In this document: in pieces, positions 45,073 through 54,835 of the stretch
How positions within the stretch are numbered: position 1 is the stretch's first letter
Layout of the letters: every line of letters begins with the position of its first letter
Assembly: GCF_000300975.2 (NCBI RefSeq)
Contig: NZ_AEEC02000009.1
Coordinates: 85,563 to 149,562, forward strand
DNA: 64,000 bases
Direction: 5' to 3'
DNA from: Herbaspirillum frisingense GSF30
GTDB lineage: Bacteria > Pseudomonadota > Gammaproteobacteria > Burkholderiales > Burkholderiaceae_D
The notes under the pieces: generated by a model
Seen by the model: the letters and a program-made list of their open reading frames with translations, nothing else
Databases searched by the model: none
Told to the model about the DNA's origin: nothing
Program-made: the position numbers and the translations under genes

Positions 45073-47625
45073 ATGGCAAATGCAATGAAGAAACCCGCGA
45101 AAACTCCAGCAGCGTCGACAAAGAGCAGCAAGCCGGCAACGGCGGTAAAATCCACCGCCGCTGCCAAGCCCACCAAGGCGGTGGCCGCCAAATCGCCAGT
45201 CAAGGGGACTGCGACGGCAGCCAGCACCGTAAAACCCACGGCAAAGACTGCAGCAGCAGCGACGCCGAAAAAGACGACAGTCAAGACAACTGCCGCCAAG
45301 CCGGCCCGCGCCGCAGCGCCCAAGGGTACTGCAACGCCAGCCAACAAGTTACCTCAAGCCGCCGAACAAGCGGTTTCTGTGAAAGCGACGAAGACTTCCG
45401 TGACCACCAAGAAACCCGAAACCAAGACCGCCAAGACCACCAAAGCCGCACAGGTCGAAGGCAAAGACGTCAGCGCGACTGCCGCGTCGAGCGTAAGTCA
45501 AACCACTGATGCTGCCGCCCTGGCAGCCATCGACACGTCCGGCTATGTGCTGCCGAGCGTCAAGGTGCCGGGCCGTCGTGGCCGCAAGCCCAAGGAATTC
45601 CAGCCCGAGAGCGACGAAGTCGCCGCGCTCAACACCATCGAGCGTACTGAACTGAAGGCCGCCGACAAGGCCAAGGCCAAGGACCGCAAGGCCAAGGAAA
45701 AGGCCCTGTTGAAGGACGCCTTCTCTTCCGACACCGAAGCCAGCGAAGAAGAGCTGGAGCGCCGTCGCCAGAAGTTGAAGACCCTGATCAAGCTCGGCAA
45801 GGAGCGTGGTTTCCTGACCTTCTCGGAAATCAACGACCACCTGCCCGAGAACATCGTCGATCCGGAAGCCATCGAAGGCATCATCGGTACCTTCAGCGAC
45901 ATGGGCATCTCGGTCTACGAGCACGCCCCTGACGCCGAAACCCTGCTGCTGTCGGACAACGTGGCCAACGTCGCCAGCGATGACGACGCCGAAGCCGCCG
46001 CCGAAGCCGCCCTGTCGACCGTCGATTCCGACTTCGGCCGTACCACCGACCCGGTGCGCATGTACATGCGTGAAATGGGTTCGGTCGAGCTGCTGACCCG
46101 CGAAGGCGAAATCGAGATCGCCAAGCGCATCGAAGACGGCCTGAAGGACATGATCCAGGCCATCTCCGCCTGCCCGACCACGATCGCCGAGATCCTGGCT
46201 GCCGCTGACCGCATCTCCAAGGATGAGATCAAGGTCGACGAAATCGTCGATGGCCTGGTTGATCCCAACGAAAGCGAACAGCAGGTCGACGCCGCCGCTT
46301 CGGACTCCGACGAGGACGACGAAGAAGCGGAAGAAGACGAGGAAGAAGACGAAGAAGAGGAAAGCGAGAACAGCGGTTCCGGCGCTGCCGGCTTCTCCGC
46401 CGAACAGCTGGAACAGTTGAAGCGCGACGCGCTGGGCAAGTTCGCCGTCATCGGCACCCAGTTCGAGAACATGCGCAAGGCTTTCGAAAAGGAAGGCTAC
46501 AACTCCAAGCCCTACGTCAAGGCGCAGGAAATCATTTCCAACGAGCTGCTGGGCATCCGCTTCACCGCCAAGATCGTCGAGAAGCTGTGCGACACCCTGC
46601 GCGCGCAGGTGGATGAAGTCCGCACCGTCGAACGCCAGATCCTGGACGTGGCCGTCAACAAGTGCAACATGCCGCGTGCCCACTTCATCAAGGTCTTCCC
46701 CGGCAATGAAGTGAACCTGGACTGGGTGGACGGTGAAGTCGCCGCCAACCACGACTACAGCACCGTGCTGAGCCGTAACGTCCCGGCCATCAAGGAACTG
46801 CAGCAGAAGCTGATCGACCTGCAGGCCCGCGTGGTACTGCCGCTGCCGGACCTGCGCGCCATCAACAAGAAGATGGGCGCTGGTGAAAAGAAGGCACGCA
46901 TGGCCAAGCGTGAAATGACCGAGGCCAACCTGCGTCTGGTGATCTCGATCGCCAAGAAGTACACCAACCGTGGCCTGCAGTTCCTGGACCTGATCCAGGA
47001 AGGCAACATCGGTCTGATGAAGGCAGTGGACAAGTTCGAATATCGTCGCGGCTACAAGTTCTCGACCTATGCGACCTGGTGGATCCGTCAGGCCATCACC
47101 CGCTCCATCGCCGACCAGGCGCGCACCATCCGTATTCCGGTGCACATGATCGAGACGATCAACAAGATGAACCGCATCTCGCGTCAGATCCTGCAGGAAA
47201 CCGGTGCCGAGCCGGATCCCGCAACCCTGGCGATCAAGATGGAAATGCCGGAAGACAAGATCCGCAAGATCATGAAGATCGCCAAGGAACCGATCTCCAT
47301 GGAAACGCCGATCGGTGACGACGACGATTCCCATCTGGGCGACTTCATCGAGGACAACAACACGCTGGCCCCGGCCGATGCGGCGCTGCACGCCTCGATG
47401 CGCAACGTGGTCAAGGACATCCTGGACTCGCTGACCCCGCGTGAAGCCAAGGTCCTGCGCATGCGCTTCGGTATCGAGATGTCGACCGACCATACGCTGG
47501 AAGAAGTGGGCAAGCAGTTCGACGTGACCCGCGAGCGTATCCGCCAGATCGAAGCCAAGGCACTGCGCAAGCTGCGTCACCCCTCCCGTTCGGACAAGCT
47601 GAAGAGCTTCCTGGAAGGGAATTGA
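45073..47625 (+). CDS. rpoD: RNA polymerase primary sigma factor (sigma-70)
   Basis: This is a protein of about 850 residues, longer than E. coli RpoD (613). The first 140 residues are a lysine- and alanine-rich low-complexity tail. Region 1.1 follows ([20 protein letters not shown]), then region 1.2 ([20 protein letters not shown]). An acidic run of mostly Asp and Glu interrupts the non-conserved region. Regions 2 to 4 are complete, with [20 protein letters not shown] and [20 protein letters not shown]. The start is uncertain: ATG 45073, ATG 45085 or GTG 45046, none with a clear ribosome binding site. Confidence 0.95.
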   Translation: MANAMKKPAKTPAASTKSSKPATAVKSTAAAKPTKAVAAKSPVKGTATAASTVKPTAKTAAAATPKKTTVKTTAAKPARAAAPKGTATPANKLPQAAEQAVSVKATKTSVTTKKPETKTAKTTKAAQVEGKDVSATAASSVSQTTDAAALAAIDTSGYVLPSVKVPGRRGRKPKEFQPESDEVAALNTIERTELKAADKAKAKDRKAKEKALLKDAFSSDTEASEEELERRRQKLKTLIKLGKERGFLTFSEINDHLPENIVDPEAIEGIIGTFSDMGISVYEHAPDAETLLLSDNVANVASDDDAEAAAEAALSTVDSDFGRTTDPVRMYMREMGSVELLTREGEIEIAKRIEDGLKDMIQAISACPTTIAEILAAADRISKDEIKVDEIVDGLVDPNESEQQVDAAASDSDEDDEEAEEDEEEDEEEESENSGSGAAGFSAEQLEQLKRDALGKFAVIGTQFENMRKAFEKEGYNSKPYVKAQEIISNELLGIRFTAKIVEKLCDTLRAQVDEVRTVERQILDVAVNKCNMPRAHFIKVFPGNEVNLDWVDGEVAANHDYSTVLSRNVPAIKELQQKLIDLQARVVLPLPDLRAINKKMGAGEKKARMAKREMTEANLRLVISIAKKYTNRGLQFLDLIQEGNIGLMKAVDKFEYRRGYKFSTYATWWIRQAITRSIADQARTIRIPVHMIETINKMNRISRQILQETGAEPDPATLAIKMEMPEDKIRKIMKIAKEPISMETPIGDDDDSHLGDFIEDNNTLAPADAALHASMRNVVKDILDSLTPREAKVLRMRFGIEMSTDHTLEEVGKQFDVTRERIRQIEAKALRKLRHPSRSDKLKSFLEGN

Positions 47626-47644
47626 TATTAGGGTGTCAGAATTG

Positions 47645-47680
47645 GCCGGCGAAGATGTTAAAATCGCCGGCTGATTTTTT
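47645..47680 (+). terminator. Terminator of rpoD
   Basis: GCCGGCGA pairs with TCGCCGGC and is followed by TGATTTTTT. It ends directly at the first base of the tRNA gene, so the tRNA 5' end is set close behind. Confidence 0.75.
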
Positions 47681-47759
<79 letters not shown>

Positions 47760-47766
47760 GTACGAG

Positions 47767-47803
47767 AGCGGCTTAGCGTCTTATTGCGCTAAGCCGCTTT
47801 TTT
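47767..47803 (+). terminator. Rho-independent terminator of the tRNA gene
   Basis: AGCGGCTTAGCG pairs perfectly with CGCTAAGCCGCT over an 8-nt loop and is followed by TTTTTTC. Confidence 0.92.
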
Positions 47804-47873
47804 CTATGCTGGAGACTTTTTCGCCCCAAACGTCATAATTACCAATTTAGAAAATCAACAACTGGAGTTGGGA

Positions 47874-48632
47874 ATGGACCGGTCACCTTATCTACGCACG
47901 TTTGGTAAAGATAGCGTACCTAGCTGGATATGCTCAAGTTGCAACGCGGGGCAGCTCAAATTGCTACCGGAGTCACTGATCACTAAGTGGACAAAAGAAA
48001 GCACTGTTGTCTGGGAGGAAGAAGGATCGGAGCCTGAGTGGATCAAAATGGTTTTTGCTTGCGTGTTCGAGTGTTCCACTTGCAAAGAGCCGTATAGCTG
48101 CACCGGTACCGGTGGCGTTGAAGAAATACAATATGAAGGTTGCGACGGTTATCAACAGTACCACGAAGAGTACTATTCCCCGAAATATTTCGAGCCATCA
48201 CTCGTCTTGATAGACCTGCCGTCAAATTGCCCCGATGCAGTTTTGGCAAAATTGCATGACTCCTTCTCGCTGTTTTTTGCAGACGCGGGTGCAGCGCTCA
48301 ATTGTGCGCGGGCTTCCATAGAGGCGCTCTTGACCAATTTGAAGGTCAACAAAACCGAAGTGAAGAAGGGCCAACGTTTTGGCCTAACTCTTCACAGAAG
48401 AATTGGAAATCTGCCCGCAAAATATCAGCACATCAAGGATTCTTTGATGGCCGTAAAGTGGCTGGGAAATGCTGGAAGTCATAATGGGAAAGCGCCAACA
48501 CGCGAAGACGTGTTGGACGCTTATGACCTGTTGGAATGGGTTCTTTCTGATTTATATGCCAACAAGGATAAGAAACTGAAGGCCCTTGCCCGCATTGTCA
48601 ATCGTCGCAAAGGGCCGGTTCAGCGACGGTAA
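47874..48632 (+). CDS. DUF4145 domain protein with zinc-ribbon-like cysteines
   Basis: This is a 252-residue protein starting at ATG 47874 with GGAG upstream. The N-terminal third has two CxxC pairs (WICSSCNAG and FECSTCKEPYSC), a likely zinc site. The C-terminal half is a DUF4145 domain, recognised by the end motif KWLGNAGSHNG followed by DVLDAYDLLEWVL. DUF4145 proteins are common in mobile regions and sometimes fused to or beside restriction enzymes. The gene is 374 bp from the following operon and need not belong to it. Confidence 0.75.
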   Translation: MDRSPYLRTFGKDSVPSWICSSCNAGQLKLLPESLITKWTKESTVVWEEEGSEPEWIKMVFACVFECSTCKEPYSCTGTGGVEEIQYEGCDGYQQYHEEYYSPKYFEPSLVLIDLPSNCPDAVLAKLHDSFSLFFADAGAALNCARASIEALLTNLKVNKTEVKKGQRFGLTLHRRIGNLPAKYQHIKDSLMAVKWLGNAGSHNGKAPTREDVLDAYDLLEWVLSDLYANKDKKLKALARIVNRRKGPVQRR

Positions 48633-49006
48633 GAGACAAAGTAGTTAGCTTTTCTTCTTTGTGCCGATACGATCCATAGCAAGTCGGCATGCTCGTGAAA
48701 TCATTGCGGCCTGGCGCGAAAATACAATTCTGAAAGGCCGCATAGTTCTCTTGGGTACCTGAGGCTGCAATAGCTGCACAGACTTTTTTTAACCGCAGAC
48801 TCCAAGTCGTTCTAGTACTAAATTGGGAGCAGGTCAGGCTAACTCTTGATTTCTGAACGGAAACTCTTGTTGATTTCCGATAGCTCAGCCTTTTTCAATT
48901 TTCTTTTCCCCAATTTTTACCATCGGAATGTTTGTTGTCCGGAGTTGTTTAAAATCAGGCCTACTTAACAAACAGATATTGCTAATTTTGCAATAAAAGG
49001 TATTTG
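48633..49006. other. 374-bp intergenic region before the six-gene operon
   Basis: No gene is seen. It is AT-rich and should carry the operon promoter; TTAAAAT at 48949-48955 is a possible -10 without a well-spaced -35. Two near-copies of AACTCTTG-TTTC occur around 48839-48885. I find no clear terminator for the DUF4145 gene. Confidence 0.4.
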
Positions 49007-50374
49007 ATGAAGTCGGTAATTGATCGCTCCAAACAGATAGACGAAAAGCTCAAGCTGCTATTCGACGTCTACACTAAAACTAAAGAACCCTTAAAAATCA
49101 ATTTCCGTCAGGAAGTGGAGTGGTTAAAGTCCGCCGATAGATATACCCATCTAATGCACGTTTATCCCGCAAAACTGCTGGGACACATACCGCACTTTTT
49201 CCTTAATAACAGCGTTCTTTCCAAGCCAGGAGATATTGTTGCGGATCCATTTTGCGGTTCGGGAACGGTACCGCTGGAAGCGTTGATCTCTGGAAGGCAA
49301 GCACTTGGTTTTGACTGTAATCCGCTAGCACGCTTGATTGCGCAGGTTAAAGTTACACCGCTAGATATCCATCGCATAAATAGGGTACATGGCAACATCG
49401 TAAAGAGACTTCAAAAGGTTGAGCTACATATTCCTTCAGTTGTAAATCTCGACTATTGGTATTCTCCGGAGCACATAACGCAATTAGGACTGCTGAAATC
49501 GGCTATAGACGCTGTTTCCGACCTTGACGTACGAAATTTCTTTCTGGTGTGCTTTTCTGTAGCGGCTAGGAAACTCAGCTATGCCGATCCGCACATTTCC
49601 GTTCCGGTGCGGTGGAATCCCGACAAGGAAAATGTATCAGGCTCATATAGAGCGATGGCAGCGGAACATTTTGAGTGGCTTAAAAAGACGCAGGCCATCG
49701 ATGTTTTTAATTTGATCGTCTCTGCAAATTCGCGTCGACTAGCACAACTTAACGAAGTGCTTCATGAGAAGGTAGGGGGACGGATTTATCTGTCAGATGC
49801 AAGAGAACTAAAAACTCGTGACGAAGGGGTTGAGAGGAAGCTTAAAAAGAATAGCGTGCAGCTTATTATCACTTCTCCGCCATATGCAGGCGCTCAGAAA
49901 TATGTGCGATCTGCTAGCTTAAGCTTGGGATGGCTGGGATTTGCTGGTACTGGTGAATTACGTCCTCTTGAGCGGCAGACGATTGGAAGAGAACATTATC
50001 CCAAGGCTGAATATTTGCAGTTGCATAAGACTTTTATCGATGACGCGGATGTCGTCTTAAATAGGATCTATCAGAAGAACCCGTTACGTGCTCATATTGC
50101 AGCAAACTATTTGCTAGAGATGGAGATGGCGTGTGAGAGGATGGTAGAAGTATTAAAGCCTGGTGGATATTTGGTGTTGGTTATAGGCAATAACCAAGTA
50201 TGTGGAGAGGACTTTTTTGCAAATAAATATCTCCGAGAAATTTTTGTTAAGTTGGGGCTAGAGCTGAAGCTAGAGCTAGTGGACGACATTCATTCCCGTG
50301 GACTGATGACGAAGCGGAACAAGACAGCGAGTCTCATTGCCTGCGAGTGGATTCTTCTCTTTTCAAAGAGCTAA
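49007..50374 (+). CDS. Putative N4-cytosine or N6-adenine DNA methyltransferase
   Basis: This is a 455-residue protein starting at ATG 49007 with AAAAGG upstream. Motif X-like HVYPAKLLGHIPHFFL precedes the SAM-binding motif DPFCGSGTVPLEAL (D80 to T87), and the catalytic motif TSPPYAG (T289 to Y293) comes about 200 residues later. LKPGGYLVLVIGNN marks a late strand of the fold. So the SAM motif lies before the catalytic one. The SPPY form fits amino methyltransferases acting on DNA. No restriction endonuclease is recognised beside it. It opens a six-gene operon, and the next ATG is 5 bp past its stop. Confidence 0.75.
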   Translation: MKSVIDRSKQIDEKLKLLFDVYTKTKEPLKINFRQEVEWLKSADRYTHLMHVYPAKLLGHIPHFFLNNSVLSKPGDIVADPFCGSGTVPLEALISGRQALGFDCNPLARLIAQVKVTPLDIHRINRVHGNIVKRLQKVELHIPSVVNLDYWYSPEHITQLGLLKSAIDAVSDLDVRNFFLVCFSVAARKLSYADPHISVPVRWNPDKENVSGSYRAMAAEHFEWLKKTQAIDVFNLIVSANSRRLAQLNEVLHEKVGGRIYLSDARELKTRDEGVERKLKKNSVQLIITSPPYAGAQKYVRSASLSLGWLGFAGTGELRPLERQTIGREHYPKAEYLQLHKTFIDDADVVLNRIYQKNPLRAHIAANYLLEMEMACERMVEVLKPGGYLVLVIGNNQVCGEDFFANKYLREIFVKLGLELKLELVDDIHSRGLMTKRNKTASLIACEWILLFSKS

Positions 50375-50379
50375 AGAAT

Positions 50380-51336
50380 ATGCACGAACTTCTAAAGCAA
50401 AAAATACTGATTTTGTCTGATAAAGCTTGGGAGAGAAAACTCGACTGGCCAACCGTCGAAAGATGGCTGAGTAACTTTACCGGGAAATTTGAGGCTGAAG
50501 ATCAAGAGAAAATGCATGCTCTATATCTTCTTACTCAGACAATGTACTTCGGACAGAATCTCATCCGGGAGATGTTGAGATCGGTGTACCAGAATTTATT
50601 TAGATATCCATTAGTAATACATATTCGACGGGCTAATAACGAAACTTTAGATCCGAATATTATCGAGAGTGCCTTTTGTAATAATCTTCGGAATACAAGA
50701 TTTTTGGGCATTGGTAATCCTTCGGAGAGCGGGCCACACTTACTTTATTACTTTCGGCAGATAAATGAACTACCGAAAGATTTATTTATTGACGCTGCAG
50801 AGATCTTGAGCATTGGTAGGGATAACGAGGGGAAACCCTGCGTGACATTACGAGATCCAAATATTGAGCGTTATATCTTCATTGATGACTTGCTCGGCTC
50901 TGGCACCCAGATGAAAGAATATCTGACTGATATTTTTCGTGAAATCCGATCAGTCGCTCCCCAAGTAGAGTTTCACTATTACGCACTATTTGCTACTACT
51001 AGCGGGTTAGAGGCTGCAAATTCTCCTGATCTTTTTAACGGAAACGTTCAGTGCATTTTTGAACTAGACGATTCGTTCAAATGTTTCGGTCAAGAGTCTC
51101 GATCATTCAAAAACGTCGGCGCGCCAATAGATCAAAAGATTGCTGAAACGGTAGCTGCGGGCTATGGGAATGAACTTATGCCTGGGCATCCGCTCGGTTA
51201 TAAAGACGGTCAGCTACTGCTAGCGCTTTCTCACAATACCCCTGATAACTCGCTGCCCATACTTTGGTTTGATTTTCCGAAGAATGCAAAATGGGCACCT
51301 GTCTTCAAACGTTTCGCAAAACTAAGTTTCAATTAA
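50380..51336 (+). CDS. Phosphoribosyltransferase-like protein
   Basis: This is a 318-residue protein starting at ATG 50380 with AAAGAG upstream; an in-frame GTG 33 bp earlier is possible. The key motif is YIFIDDLLGSGTQMKEYL, the PRPP-loop signature of type I phosphoribosyltransferases (two acidic residues then a G-S-G-T turn). The helical N-terminus of about 90 residues is not typical of salvage enzymes. Pfam lists phosphoribosyltransferase-like families from conflict systems (PRTase-CE, from memory), and this could belong there. The base or acceptor is unknown. Confidence 0.65.
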   Translation: MHELLKQKILILSDKAWERKLDWPTVERWLSNFTGKFEAEDQEKMHALYLLTQTMYFGQNLIREMLRSVYQNLFRYPLVIHIRRANNETLDPNIIESAFCNNLRNTRFLGIGNPSESGPHLLYYFRQINELPKDLFIDAAEILSIGRDNEGKPCVTLRDPNIERYIFIDDLLGSGTQMKEYLTDIFREIRSVAPQVEFHYYALFATTSGLEAANSPDLFNGNVQCIFELDDSFKCFGQESRSFKNVGAPIDQKIAETVAAGYGNELMPGHPLGYKDGQLLLALSHNTPDNSLPILWFDFPKNAKWAPVFKRFAKLSFN

Positions 51337-51342
51337 ATAGCT

Positions 51343-53442
51343 ATGGATAATCATCAAGTAAATCCATTCGACCTGATAAGGGCAGCAGACTTTTCTGACA
51401 CGCAGATATTTGACTATTGGGTGGACTTTAACGGCGACGGTGGGCTGTTGGATTTAATTGAGCCGTCTTCAAAAACGTCGAAGCATATTCTGGGGGGGAA
51501 AGGCAGCGGTAAGACTCACCTGATGCGCTACTGTTCATTCCCGGTGCAGAAGATTCGTCACGGCGAGAATCTTTTAGATGGTATTTTCCAAGAAAAATAT
51601 ATCGGTATTTTCCTTCGGGCGAATATCTTGGATACAGGGCGCTTTAATGGAAAAGGTCAGGACGAATCTAAGTGGGGCCCACTTTGGAATTACTACTTTG
51701 AAGTGCGTCTGTGCGAACAGTTTTTGCAGATGCTGTTAGAGCTACGATTAACTTCAAAAGAAATCTCTGACGGATTGGACCTCCTCGCGGTTGATAGCGC
51801 CGTGCTCTTTGACACAGATCCTGGTTTTGAGTTGAGTTCGTTGTCGAACCTCAATGATGGCCTAATACGGATTCGAAAAGAGATTGATCTCGCCGTTAAC
51901 AATTGTGCCTTCACCAGAAGTCTCGACGTAAAAATCAGAATATCTCCGGGGAATTTACTATTTGGATTAGCGGAACTCGTACACGTCAAAGTTCCTCTTT
52001 TGAAGGGAATTCAATTCCTATATTTGATCGACGAAGTTGAGAATTTTTCTAGAGAGCAGCAGCGATTCATTAACTCTCTTATTAGGCATAGAAGGGACCC
52101 TTGTTCATTCAGGTTGGGAGCACGACTATACGGTATCAAGACCTTGGCGAACTATGGTGCCGATGAAGAGAACAAAGAGGGCTCTGAATTTAAGCAAGTA
52201 TATCTCGACCAGATGATGCGAAAACATCTGCTAGATACCGGCGGATATGCCCATTTTGCCAAGCAGCTCTGTATCAAGCGGCTACGCGATACAGGCTTTA
52301 TTAGCGCGGATGTGGATCTTGCTAATGAAAAAAAGGTCGGCGACTTCTTGAATGCGTTCTTCCAATCTGAACAGTCAGAGAATTTTTATCAAGAGGTCAC
52401 TGCCGAATTAGTAAAGGCAGACCAGCCAGCTGAACGCAAATATTTCAAGAAATTGCGAGACCAGTTAAATGACACCGTTGGGGGGCGCGGATCAGCCAAT
52501 AAGAATTCGGATTTGGTTAACAGAATTTTAGGAAATCTTGCTGTTCCCGCGTTTCCATTGGTAGAAAAGATAAATATCTTTATTTTCTACCAAGATTGGT
52601 ATCGTGATGAGGATCTACTGGAGTCTTCTGAAAAGATAAAGACGGAATGTGAGCTGTATGTGCAACGCAGCGCCGGTGCTGAAAGACACAAGCGCGTCTA
52701 TGAACATTTCGCTTTGGATCTATTGGCTCAGCTTTACCGTGACTACAGACAACCGACGACAGCGATGTACATTGGAATGGATTCGTTCATACGAATGTCT
52801 GCTGGTGTTCCTCGGAACTTACTGGTGATTCTGAGAAATATTTACAAGTGGTCGTCCTTTAACGGCGAGAGACCGTTTCGGGATAGTCCAATTTCTATTA
52901 CCAGCCAACGCGAGGCGGTAATGGAAAGCGCCGTGTTCTTTTATGAAGAGGATGCTCGTCCGGGTGCTGAAGTTCCGAAAGTTAAAGCATCTATTGATAG
53001 GTTGGCTGAATTTCTTAGAGAGGTTCGTTTTGCATCGAAGCCAGTTGAATCTTCACCTCTTGCGTTCAGCCTTAACGTCTCGCTGCTCTCTCCTGAAGCT
53101 GCGGACGTTCTGCGGCAATCAGAGAACTGGTCTTACATTTTACGTATTCCTAAAGGACGGCCGCACGCGAATTCTCAACGGGTGCATGATAAGTATCAAT
53201 TGAATCCAGCCTTCTCTCCCAAATGGGATCTCCCAATCGCTAGAAGGGGAGATGTAAGGTTGAATGCAGATCTGGCTGAGGCAATCTTTGGCTTTAAACC
53301 GGATGCAGACTTTCGGATGGTTATGGATTCCGTGACCGCCAGTTTGAAGGCTCCGAAATTTGGGAAAAAAATTGACGAAAGGTCTAGAGATAAAGAGGAT
53401 AGAAATAAAACGCTAGAGTTGGGGTTCGGGGATGACAATTAA
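51343..53442 (+). CDS. Large P-loop ATPase (ORC/CDC6- or STAND-like)
   Basis: This is a 699-residue ATPase. Walker A is GGKGSGKTHLMRY (K57) and Walker B is FLYLIDEVENF (D230, E231), followed by SREQQRFINSLIRHRR. The spacing of nearly 175 residues between the two, with a long insert (FLRANILDTGRFNGKG to RIRKEIDLAVNN), is unusual for plain AAA+ proteins. The C-terminal 200 residues probably form a helical or winged domain and end in a charged tail. It lies 6 bp after the phosphoribosyltransferase-like gene and overlaps the next gene by 11 bp, so these are likely to act together. It may sense or load on DNA, but that is inference. Confidence 0.65.
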   Translation: MDNHQVNPFDLIRAADFSDTQIFDYWVDFNGDGGLLDLIEPSSKTSKHILGGKGSGKTHLMRYCSFPVQKIRHGENLLDGIFQEKYIGIFLRANILDTGRFNGKGQDESKWGPLWNYYFEVRLCEQFLQMLLELRLTSKEISDGLDLLAVDSAVLFDTDPGFELSSLSNLNDGLIRIRKEIDLAVNNCAFTRSLDVKIRISPGNLLFGLAELVHVKVPLLKGIQFLYLIDEVENFSREQQRFINSLIRHRRDPCSFRLGARLYGIKTLANYGADEENKEGSEFKQVYLDQMMRKHLLDTGGYAHFAKQLCIKRLRDTGFISADVDLANEKKVGDFLNAFFQSEQSENFYQEVTAELVKADQPAERKYFKKLRDQLNDTVGGRGSANKNSDLVNRILGNLAVPAFPLVEKINIFIFYQDWYRDEDLLESSEKIKTECELYVQRSAGAERHKRVYEHFALDLLAQLYRDYRQPTTAMYIGMDSFIRMSAGVPRNLLVILRNIYKWSSFNGERPFRDSPISITSQREAVMESAVFFYEEDARPGAEVPKVKASIDRLAEFLREVRFASKPVESSPLAFSLNVSLLSPEAADVLRQSENWSYILRIPKGRPHANSQRVHDKYQLNPAFSPKWDLPIARRGDVRLNADLAEAIFGFKPDADFRMVMDSVTASLKAPKFGKKIDERSRDKEDRNKTLELGFGDDN

Positions 53443-54385
53443 TTATGAATACTTCTATAAGTGCATGCTGCCGGTAGAAGGAGCATGGGACGCGCAATAC
53501 AAATGGGATATTTTTATCTCAGCATTTAATTCCAGTGAGCGCGTTCGGCATGTTTACGAAAAAGCAAATGCCGCGAAAAAATATTGGCTGATTTTCCCAG
53601 AGTATCACTATGAAGTTGCCGATCACCCAAATGACGGACAGTGTTATGCAGGAGAGCATAGAGAAGAGTCAGAATTTATTCTTGATTTCTTTAGTAAGGA
53701 AGAAATAGACCTGACTGCATCGAGCTTATGCGTAGACATAACGGGATTTATGCGGCCGCATCTCATCTACTTAGTCGGATATCTTAAGTATCGCGGGATA
53801 AAGTCGTTTGATGTTATTTATTCTGAGCCGGTGCAATATCGAAAGAAGGACGACACGAAGTTCTCAAAAGGGCCCGTTACGCACGTACGTCCTATTGCAG
53901 GTTTCGAAGGGCAGCATACGTCTGACAATTCAAATGATTTGCTTCTTCTTGGTATTGGATACGATCATGAGCTGATTCGAGAGGTAGCTAATTACAAGGA
54001 TTACGCGAATGTTGTAACTATGTGGGGATTTCCTTCGTTACGAGCAGATATGTATCAGGAGAGCGTGCTCCGTGCTAGCAAAGCTGTTGAGGCAGTCTTC
54101 TCACCTAACTGGGAGTCGAATAGATATTTTGCGATTGCAAACGATCCTTTTGCCACTGCTTTGGCACTTCAAAAAGCAGTTGCCATTCACCACGCGCAAA
54201 AAAAAATTACCAACCTCTACTTGAGTCCGTTGGCAACCAAGCCTCAAGCTTTAGGTTTTGCTCTTTACTATGCGTATGAGTGGTGGGGGAGGGAGGCGAG
54301 CATAATCTTCCCGTTCGCAGACAGCTATGATCAAGAGACTTCGACTGGAATATCCAAAATTTGGAAGTACACCATTGAGCTATGA
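53432..54385 (+). CDS. Unknown protein with Rossmann-like segments
   Basis: I do not recognise this 317-residue protein. Alternating strand-helix segments suggest one or two Rossmann-type domains: WDIFISAFNSSERVRHVYEK at 25-45, then SLCVDITGFMRPHLIYLVGY, then DLLLLGIGYDHELIREVANY, and finally LYLSPLATKPQALGFALYYA. Repeated helix-capping G and T residues could bind a nucleotide. No membrane helix or signal peptide is seen. Its start overlaps the ATPase gene by 11 bp, which ties it to the operon. It could be the sensor or effector of the cassette. Confidence 0.5.
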   Translation: MTINYEYFYKCMLPVEGAWDAQYKWDIFISAFNSSERVRHVYEKANAAKKYWLIFPEYHYEVADHPNDGQCYAGEHREESEFILDFFSKEEIDLTASSLCVDITGFMRPHLIYLVGYLKYRGIKSFDVIYSEPVQYRKKDDTKFSKGPVTHVRPIAGFEGQHTSDNSNDLLLLGIGYDHELIREVANYKDYANVVTMWGFPSLRADMYQESVLRASKAVEAVFSPNWESNRYFAIANDPFATALALQKAVAIHHAQKKITNLYLSPLATKPQALGFALYYAYEWWGREASIIFPFADSYDQETSTGISKIWKYTIEL

Positions 54386-54403
54386 TTTTTTCACAGGCAT
54401 ATC

Positions 54404-54835
54404 ATGAAAAAACTTTCTGAAGATATTCGGACCTTTAATAAACTTTATAAGTTGCCGATTAGCGACACGCCGACCTTAGATATTGGGGTTCGCCCTGAGT
54501 CCAGATTGCAGATGTTCAAGAAGATTCTCTCGGAAGAATTAGATGAGATAGATGATATTGTGACTGCGGTACTTTCAGGGAAAAGTGAACTGGAGGTTTT
54601 GGTTGCTTTGGCCGATCTTTTGGGAGATATCCAAGTTTACTGTGCGTCAGAAATGGCCAAGTTTGGTATCCCCCAAGACGAAGTTCTTTCAATAATCATG
54701 CAGTCCAACTTTTCGAAATTGGGTGAAGATGGGTTGCCTATTTATGATGAGAGGGGGAAGGTGATGAAAGGGCCTAATTATTGGAAGCCAGAGCCTAAGA
54801 TAAGTGATCTTTTGGCGAAATTGAAAAATAATTGA
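54404..54835 (+). CDS. MazG/HisE-like nucleotide pyrophosphohydrolase
   Basis: This is a 143-residue all-helical protein of the phosphoribosyl-ATP pyrophosphohydrolase-like group. Metal-binding acidic residues are visible: E44, E45 and E48 (SEELDEIDD), then D71 and D75 (ADLLGDIQVY). The C-terminal SNFSKLGEDGLPIYDERGK and KGPNYWKPEP are typical of this group, which is common in phages and some bacteria. Such enzymes split nucleoside triphosphates, or phosphoribosyl-ATP, to monophosphate and pyrophosphate. Its stop overlaps the following gene. Confidence 0.8.
   Translation: MKKLSEDIRTFNKLYKLPISDTPTLDIGVRPESRLQMFKKILSEELDEIDDIVTAVLSGKSELEVLVALADLLGDIQVYCASEMAKFGIPQDEVLSIIMQSNFSKLGEDGLPIYDERGKVMKGPNYWKPEPKISDLLAKLKNN

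Noticed and set aside
50380..51336. Phosphoribosyltransferase-like gene as an ordinary purine salvage enzyme
   Set aside because: The long helical N-terminus, its length and the operon company do not fit apt, hpt or gpt enzymes.
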